From: JAYZBC01 sp036339375
Lineage (GTDB): Bacteria > Pseudomonadota > Alphaproteobacteria > MPNO01 > UBA2964
Reading direction: 5' to 3'
Assembly: GCA_036339375.1 (NCBI GenBank)
Contig: JAYZBC010000022.1
Coordinates: 1-18,720, forward strand
DNA length: 18,720 bases
The notes under the pieces were generated by a model, which worked only from the letters and a program-made list of their open reading frames with translations, made no database searches and was not told the DNA's origin. Each line of letters starts with the position of its first letter. The first letter of the stretch is position 1. Both the position numbers and the translations under genes were made by a program. Positions 15,685 to 18,720 of the stretch are shown in pieces.

Positions 15685-15956
15685 AATGAAAAACGGGGGT
15701 TTTTGTTTAATAACGCTTTAAAACCCTTAAGACAAACAGACCGAACCAGTTACGCAAGGGGGATAAGCCAAATTGAAAAAATTATCCTCTTTAAAAGACT
15801 AATTTTTACCATTTTTTATAATTTCCGAAATATCAAAAAATATTGTGTTGGGGGGAGAAGGATTGTTTTTAAAAAATTATTTGAATAGAGAGGATAGAGC
15901 CTAGTCTAAATTTCACGCCTTTCGAATTTGTAGCAGGCCAGCCTTTAGTTACAAAA
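15685..15956. other. 272-base gap between the SGNH hydrolase and SDR genes
   Basis: No credible gene, promoter or G+C-rich terminator stands out. The stretch is AT-rich with runs of A and T. A small symmetric element, AAAAAC and GTTTTT around GGGG, lies at about 15689-15704 just before the hydrolase start. Confidence 0.4.
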
Positions 15957-16700
15957 TCAGCTATAGCGTCCGTCATTGCCCGGGACAAGCTTACCGTTAT
16001 CGTAAGAAAAGAGTTTTCCGGTTTCCTCCAAAGGCAGTTGAGCAGCCAAAACAAAGCCCTCTCCCAAAATCTCTGGAGTGGGTAAACGCTCAAAAGCGTC
16101 CGCTGGCGCACCCTCGGTAACGATTGGTACCTCGGGTGAGAATATCACCATGCAAATATTGGAACTTCTGACTTCTTCAGAAACGTACCGTGTAAAGGTC
16201 CAAATCGCGTCCTTTGTAGCAACGTAGGCACATGAACCGCCTGGCTTAAGACCACCCCCACCATAGAGGTTTATGATGTGGCCAGAGTTTTGTTTTTCCA
16301 TGTAAGGCAGGACACACTTTGTGCAAAGAAAAGTTCCACCGAGATTAGTATCGATGACTTGGTCCCAAAACTCCTTTTTCATATCACGTATGAGGGACCA
16401 CCGAGGAATACCCCAAGCAAAATGTGGTACGATAGCGGCGTTATTAACCAAAACATCTATTTGACCGAAGCGCTGATACACTTCACTGAACATTTCATGA
16501 ACTGCTTTTTCATCCCGGATATCCGCATTAACACTGGTGACCTCAGAAAACTTGTTGAGTTCCTCAGACGTTTTACTGAGTGACTCTTCATTCACGTCGA
16601 CAATTGCTACTTTAGCCTTTGCCTTTGCAAAAGTTAGGGCGGCGTGACGGCCAATACCCTTGCCGCCGCCGGTTACTACAACTGTTTTTCCTTCGATCAT
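15957..16700 (-). CDS. short-chain dehydrogenase/reductase family protein with an altered catalytic serine position
   Basis: A 247-residue Rossmann-fold SDR. The cofactor motif is TGGGKGIG (10-17), with Asp35 after the second strand (VAIVDVN) suggesting NAD(H). NNAA is at 86-89, the catalytic Asn at 119 (DTNL), and the Tyr159/Lys163 pair in YVATK. The serine that normally lies 13 residues before the Tyr is replaced: the segment reads NLYGGGGLKPGG and that position is Tyr146. After the active site it has SPEVPIVTEG instead of the usual PG-V-T. The start ATG has GGAGG about eight bases upstream. It lies between the Sel1-repeat gene and the hydrolase gene on the same strand. It may be a weakly active or non-redox SDR, or use another residue; the substrate is unknown. 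Confidence 0.9.
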   Translation of the reverse strand: MIEGKTVVVTGGGKGIGRHAALTFAKAKAKVAIVDVNEESLSKTSEELNKFSEVTSVNADIRDEKAVHEMFSEVYQRFGQIDVLVNNAAIVPHFAWGIPRWSLIRDMKKEFWDQVIDTNLGGTFLCTKCVLPYMEKQNSGHIINLYGGGGLKPGGSCAYVATKDAIWTFTRYVSEEVRSSNICMVIFSPEVPIVTEGAPADAFERLPTPEILGEGFVLAAQLPLEETGKLFSYDNGKLVPGNDGRYS

Positions 16701-16728
16701 CTTTTAATCCTCCCTTTTCCCAGTATCC

Positions 16729-16757
16729 ATTTAGAGATTAGGAACAGACGTCTAAAT
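16729..16757. repeat. inverted repeat close to the SDR start, possible operator
   Basis: ATTTAGA (16729-16735) and TCTAAAT (16751-16757) are perfect 7-base arms around 15 bases, between 29 and 57 bases upstream of the SDR ATG and just above its ribosome site. Confidence 0.35.
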
Positions 16758-16764
16758 ACCGTGG

Positions 16765-16777
16765 ATTAGGGCCTAAT
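16765..16777. repeat. 13-base palindrome upstream of the SDR gene
   Basis: ATTAGG and CCTAAT meet around a single G. The half-site ATTAGG occurs again at 16737-16742. Near-perfect symmetry this short suits a dimeric DNA-binding regulator. Confidence 0.35.
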
Positions 16778-16792
16778 TAGCAATTCTTTTCT

Positions 16793-16811
16793 GGCGGAAG
16801 GACCATCCGCC
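16793..16811. repeat. G+C-rich hairpin in the SDR leader region
   Basis: GGCGGA (16793-16798) and TCCGCC (16806-16811) can form a 6-pair stem with a 7-base loop. On the - strand it is followed by an A-rich, not T-rich, run, so it is not a typical terminator for the Sel1-repeat gene upstream. It may be a leader structure or binding site. Confidence 0.4.
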
Positions 16812-16846
16812 CTGCAATAACCTATCTCATTAGTTTTACTCAGTTC

Positions 16847-16875
16847 AGTATACACCCTTTGGTTCCGTTCCCCAA
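16847..16875 (-). promoter_or_regulatory. possible promoter for the SDR gene
   Basis: On the - strand TATACT (16852-16847, five of six matches to TATAAT) is preceded at 17 bases by TTGGGG (16875-16870), a poor -35. Transcription from here would give a leader of about 140 bases carrying the hairpin and the two palindromes. The remainder of the 283-base gap (16701-16983) shows no gene. Confidence 0.3.
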
Positions 16876-16983
16876 ACCAGTCCCCTAATACCCGTCCGCG
16901 GAAAGCCTATAGAGTTTGTTTTTTGCTAAATCAAATTTCTCGTACCTTTGGTATTAATTTCGCATGGGAGTTATTCAAAGAAT

Positions 16984-18582
16984 TTATTTGGTTCTTTCCA
17001 GGTTACGCTTCCACAGTTCTTCGGCTAAATCCTGTGCCGCAACAATATCCCTTGCTTCTAAAACACCGGACTTTCCGCTCACCGAAAGAATACGATCGCG
17101 TATTGATCGGGAGATAGGATCACCTGCTGCAGCTCCCAAGCTTGACCATACATAAGCCAGCTTATAGTTACGCGTTAATTTGGAACCCCGTAAGTACGCC
17201 TTGGCCAAGATCCTCATAGCAGACAGGTCACCCCCTAGGGCAGCAGTTTTATTCCTTTTTAAGAAATGGGTTTCTTCAGATTTATCCCATTCGGATGCTG
17301 CCTGATTTTGTAAATGTGTAATTTCTCTGGCTGTAAGCTCTGCTTCTATTTTCGTTAATAGATTTCCAGCAGTAAAATGCCCCCTAGCACCAGCAAACAG
17401 GGCTAATTCATAAGATCTTTTTAAATCTTTCTCTATTCCGGTCCCGTTGAAAAAAACCTGCGATAGAGAAAACAAAGCCTCGGGATCTTTTAGGGTTTTG
17501 GTATTTTTTAAAAGGCGTGCTGCTTTACTGAAATTTTGCGGCGTGCCAATGCCTTGTAAATACATCATGGCTAATTTGACAGCATCTTTACCTTTACTAT
17601 CGATAGCCCTTTTAAATTGTTTTGTTGCAATAGGAAGAACTTTCCGATTTGCGTGAAATTGAAGATTAAGTAAATCAAAATCGCCGCCCTCAATAAAACC
17701 CTCGATATCTTCAAAGGGGATCGGAGAATCCGGTATAATCGATAGCGTCAAATTTTTGGGGTTTAGCGAAAATTTTCTGACTTCTGCTTCCCCTTTATCG
17801 ATGAAGCGAAAGATCTTTTCTTTGGATGGCAACTTTTGGGTTGCCTGCTTGGCCTGCTTGCTTAAGAGGACTGGTATTTCTCTACGAATTTGGGAGGGGT
17901 TTCTTTCCGTTTGCTTCGACTGAAACTGGATTGCCTTATTTACCAAGCCTTTATCAAAAAAGGAAAATGTAAAACTCTTCAGTTTTGCGTGCAGGCTATT
18001 CCCGCTTAAACTCCCTGGCCCTTTACTGATAAAGTCAACCAAGCTCGTGCCTACGTAAATATCTGAAATTGAGTTACTTACCGTTAAGTCACCCCCACCA
18101 TTTAAGGTAAAATTAAGGGTGTAATCCAAAGTTGAATTACCAAGATGATATGCAAATTGAATAACAGCATCTCCAGTAAATTTAGCAAAGCCAGCTTCTC
18201 TGCTCATGGCAACAAACTCAAAAGGGAGATGCCGTGAACTGATTTCGTAATGAAAACCCGAGACTTCAATTTGCCCGTCTACAAACATATCGTTATTTTG
18301 ACGGTTAGAGGGGCGGGAAAATGTAACCTCCTCAAACGAAATTTTTCCAAAATCGGTACGTACGATCAAATCAAAAATTGAAAGGGTCCCTAATTTTTGG
18401 TGGGAGGTAACCGCCCCGAATCGTACGTCTGTAGACAAACGAAGATTTACCAGCAAGGCTTTGATAATTTGGGGGGCAATACCCTCATAACCCTTGGCAA
18501 GGCTTTTATATGAATTTCCCAGAGTGAGGAGAATAACCAAAACAGGTACTAAAAGCTTAATTTTTTTCAACAATTTAACCAT
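16984..18582 (-). CDS. secreted or periplasmic Sel1-repeat protein with unrecognised N-terminal half
   Basis: A 532-residue protein. Residues 1-29 are a signal peptide: MVKLLKKIK, then LLVPVLVILLTLG, and a likely cleavage after KSLA. Residues 30-310 are beta-rich and unrecognised, with strands such as GQIEVSGFHYEI and LDYTLNFTLNGGGDLTVSN and no cysteines. A short polar, basic segment (about 222-255) lies within it. Residues about 333-489 carry Sel1-like helical repeats: AVKLAMMYLQGIGTPQNFSKAARLL, EALFSLSQVFFNGTGIEKD and AMRILAKAYLRGSKL with AYVWSSLGAAAGD. Such repeats bind other proteins. The start ATG has AGGGA ten bases upstream. It is probably an envelope protein unrelated to the C1 genes; no enzymatic function is visible. 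Confidence 0.82.
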   Translation of the reverse strand: MVKLLKKIKLLVPVLVILLTLGNSYKSLAKGYEGIAPQIIKALLVNLRLSTDVRFGAVTSHQKLGTLSIFDLIVRTDFGKISFEEVTFSRPSNRQNNDMFVDGQIEVSGFHYEISSRHLPFEFVAMSREAGFAKFTGDAVIQFAYHLGNSTLDYTLNFTLNGGGDLTVSNSISDIYVGTSLVDFISKGPGSLSGNSLHAKLKSFTFSFFDKGLVNKAIQFQSKQTERNPSQIRREIPVLLSKQAKQATQKLPSKEKIFRFIDKGEAEVRKFSLNPKNLTLSIIPDSPIPFEDIEGFIEGGDFDLLNLQFHANRKVLPIATKQFKRAIDSKGKDAVKLAMMYLQGIGTPQNFSKAARLLKNTKTLKDPEALFSLSQVFFNGTGIEKDLKRSYELALFAGARGHFTAGNLLTKIEAELTAREITHLQNQAASEWDKSEETHFLKRNKTAALGGDLSAMRILAKAYLRGSKLTRNYKLAYVWSSLGAAAGDPISRSIRDRILSVSGKSGVLEARDIVAAQDLAEELWKRNLERTK

Positions 18583-18645
18583 TGATTTGCTTCCCTGTTA
18601 CTTTTTCTGTTGATTTATCTGGTTGAAATTAAAAGCGGTTTTCCT

Positions 18646-18720
18646 TCATACGGTTTTCCAGGGAATTTTGGCAGCAGCAAAACCAAGGCCGGGGAAAACC
18701 AGGACACCGAAGAAGACGAG
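18646..18720 (-). CDS. possible C-terminal end of a further gene (partial, runs off right edge)
   Basis: An open - strand frame enters from the right edge and stops at TGA (18648-18646). It encodes 24 residues: the hydrophobic LVFFGVLVFPGLGFAAA followed by KIPWKTV. It could be the end of an upstream gene with a C-terminal membrane segment, or a tiny signal-peptide-like product. The evidence is only an open frame and hydrophobic composition. The 63 bases between it and the Sel1-repeat gene show no terminator. Confidence 0.3.
   Translation of the reverse strand, partial: LVFFGVLVFPGLGFAAAKIPWKTV

Noticed and set aside
15869..16111. A separate 80-residue protein overlapping the end of the SDR gene.
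   Set aside because: It lies in another frame over conserved SDR sequence with no protein features; the SDR has normal length without it.
16793..16811. Intrinsic terminator of the Sel1-repeat gene.
   Set aside because: On the - strand the stem is followed by A-rich sequence rather than a T run, and it lies about 170 bases beyond the stop.

Overview
The window is AT-rich, gene-dense bacterial chromosome. Gene order, signal peptides and Shine-Dalgarno sites fit a Gram-negative proteobacterium. An alphaproteobacterium, perhaps marine, is my best guess, but no rRNA or marker gene settles it. No tRNA, rRNA, CRISPR array, insertion sequence, integrase or transcription regulator is visible.

Layout. 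The core is a divergent pair of operons around a 153-base gap (8794-8946). To the right on the + strand, mgsA-mgsB-mgsC-gmaS (8947-13170) are packed with overlapping ends. They encode the three subunits of N-methylglutamate synthase (a glutamate synthase split into amidotransferase, GXGXG and FMN/Fe-S parts) and a glutamine-synthetase-like gamma-glutamylmethylamide synthetase. To the left on the - strand, four tightly coupled genes of sarcosine-oxidase type (soxB-D-A-G, 8793 down to 3621) encode a heterotetrameric flavoenzyme. Beside mgsABC-gmaS this set most likely acts as N-methylglutamate dehydrogenase (the mgdABCD genes of methylotrophs), though a true sarcosine oxidase is not excluded. 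Together they give a complete methylamine route: methylamine + glutamate -> gamma-glutamylmethylamide -> N-methylglutamate -> glutamate + a C1 unit on folate.

Downstream of soxG on the same strand lies a second module: a crotonase-family protein (2688-3500), a Rieske oxygenase alpha subunit of phthalate-dioxygenase/demethylase type (1310-2533), a small cupin (926-1243) and a Fe3+-type ABC substrate-binding protein cut by the left edge (1-864). It looks like uptake and oxidation of an unidentified organic substrate, and it may share transcription with the sox genes.

Right of gmaS, all on the - strand, are an iron-dependent alcohol dehydrogenase (13187-14344, convergent with gmaS), an SGNH/GDSL hydrolase without an export signal (14473-15684), an SDR-family protein lacking the usual catalytic serine (15957-16700), and a secreted Sel1-repeat protein with an unrecognised N-terminal half (16984-18582). 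The last bases may hold the end of one more - strand gene. No gene-free stretch exceeds 300 bases. Several genes start with TTG or GTG. The 283-base gap before the SDR gene holds several inverted repeats and a candidate promoter.
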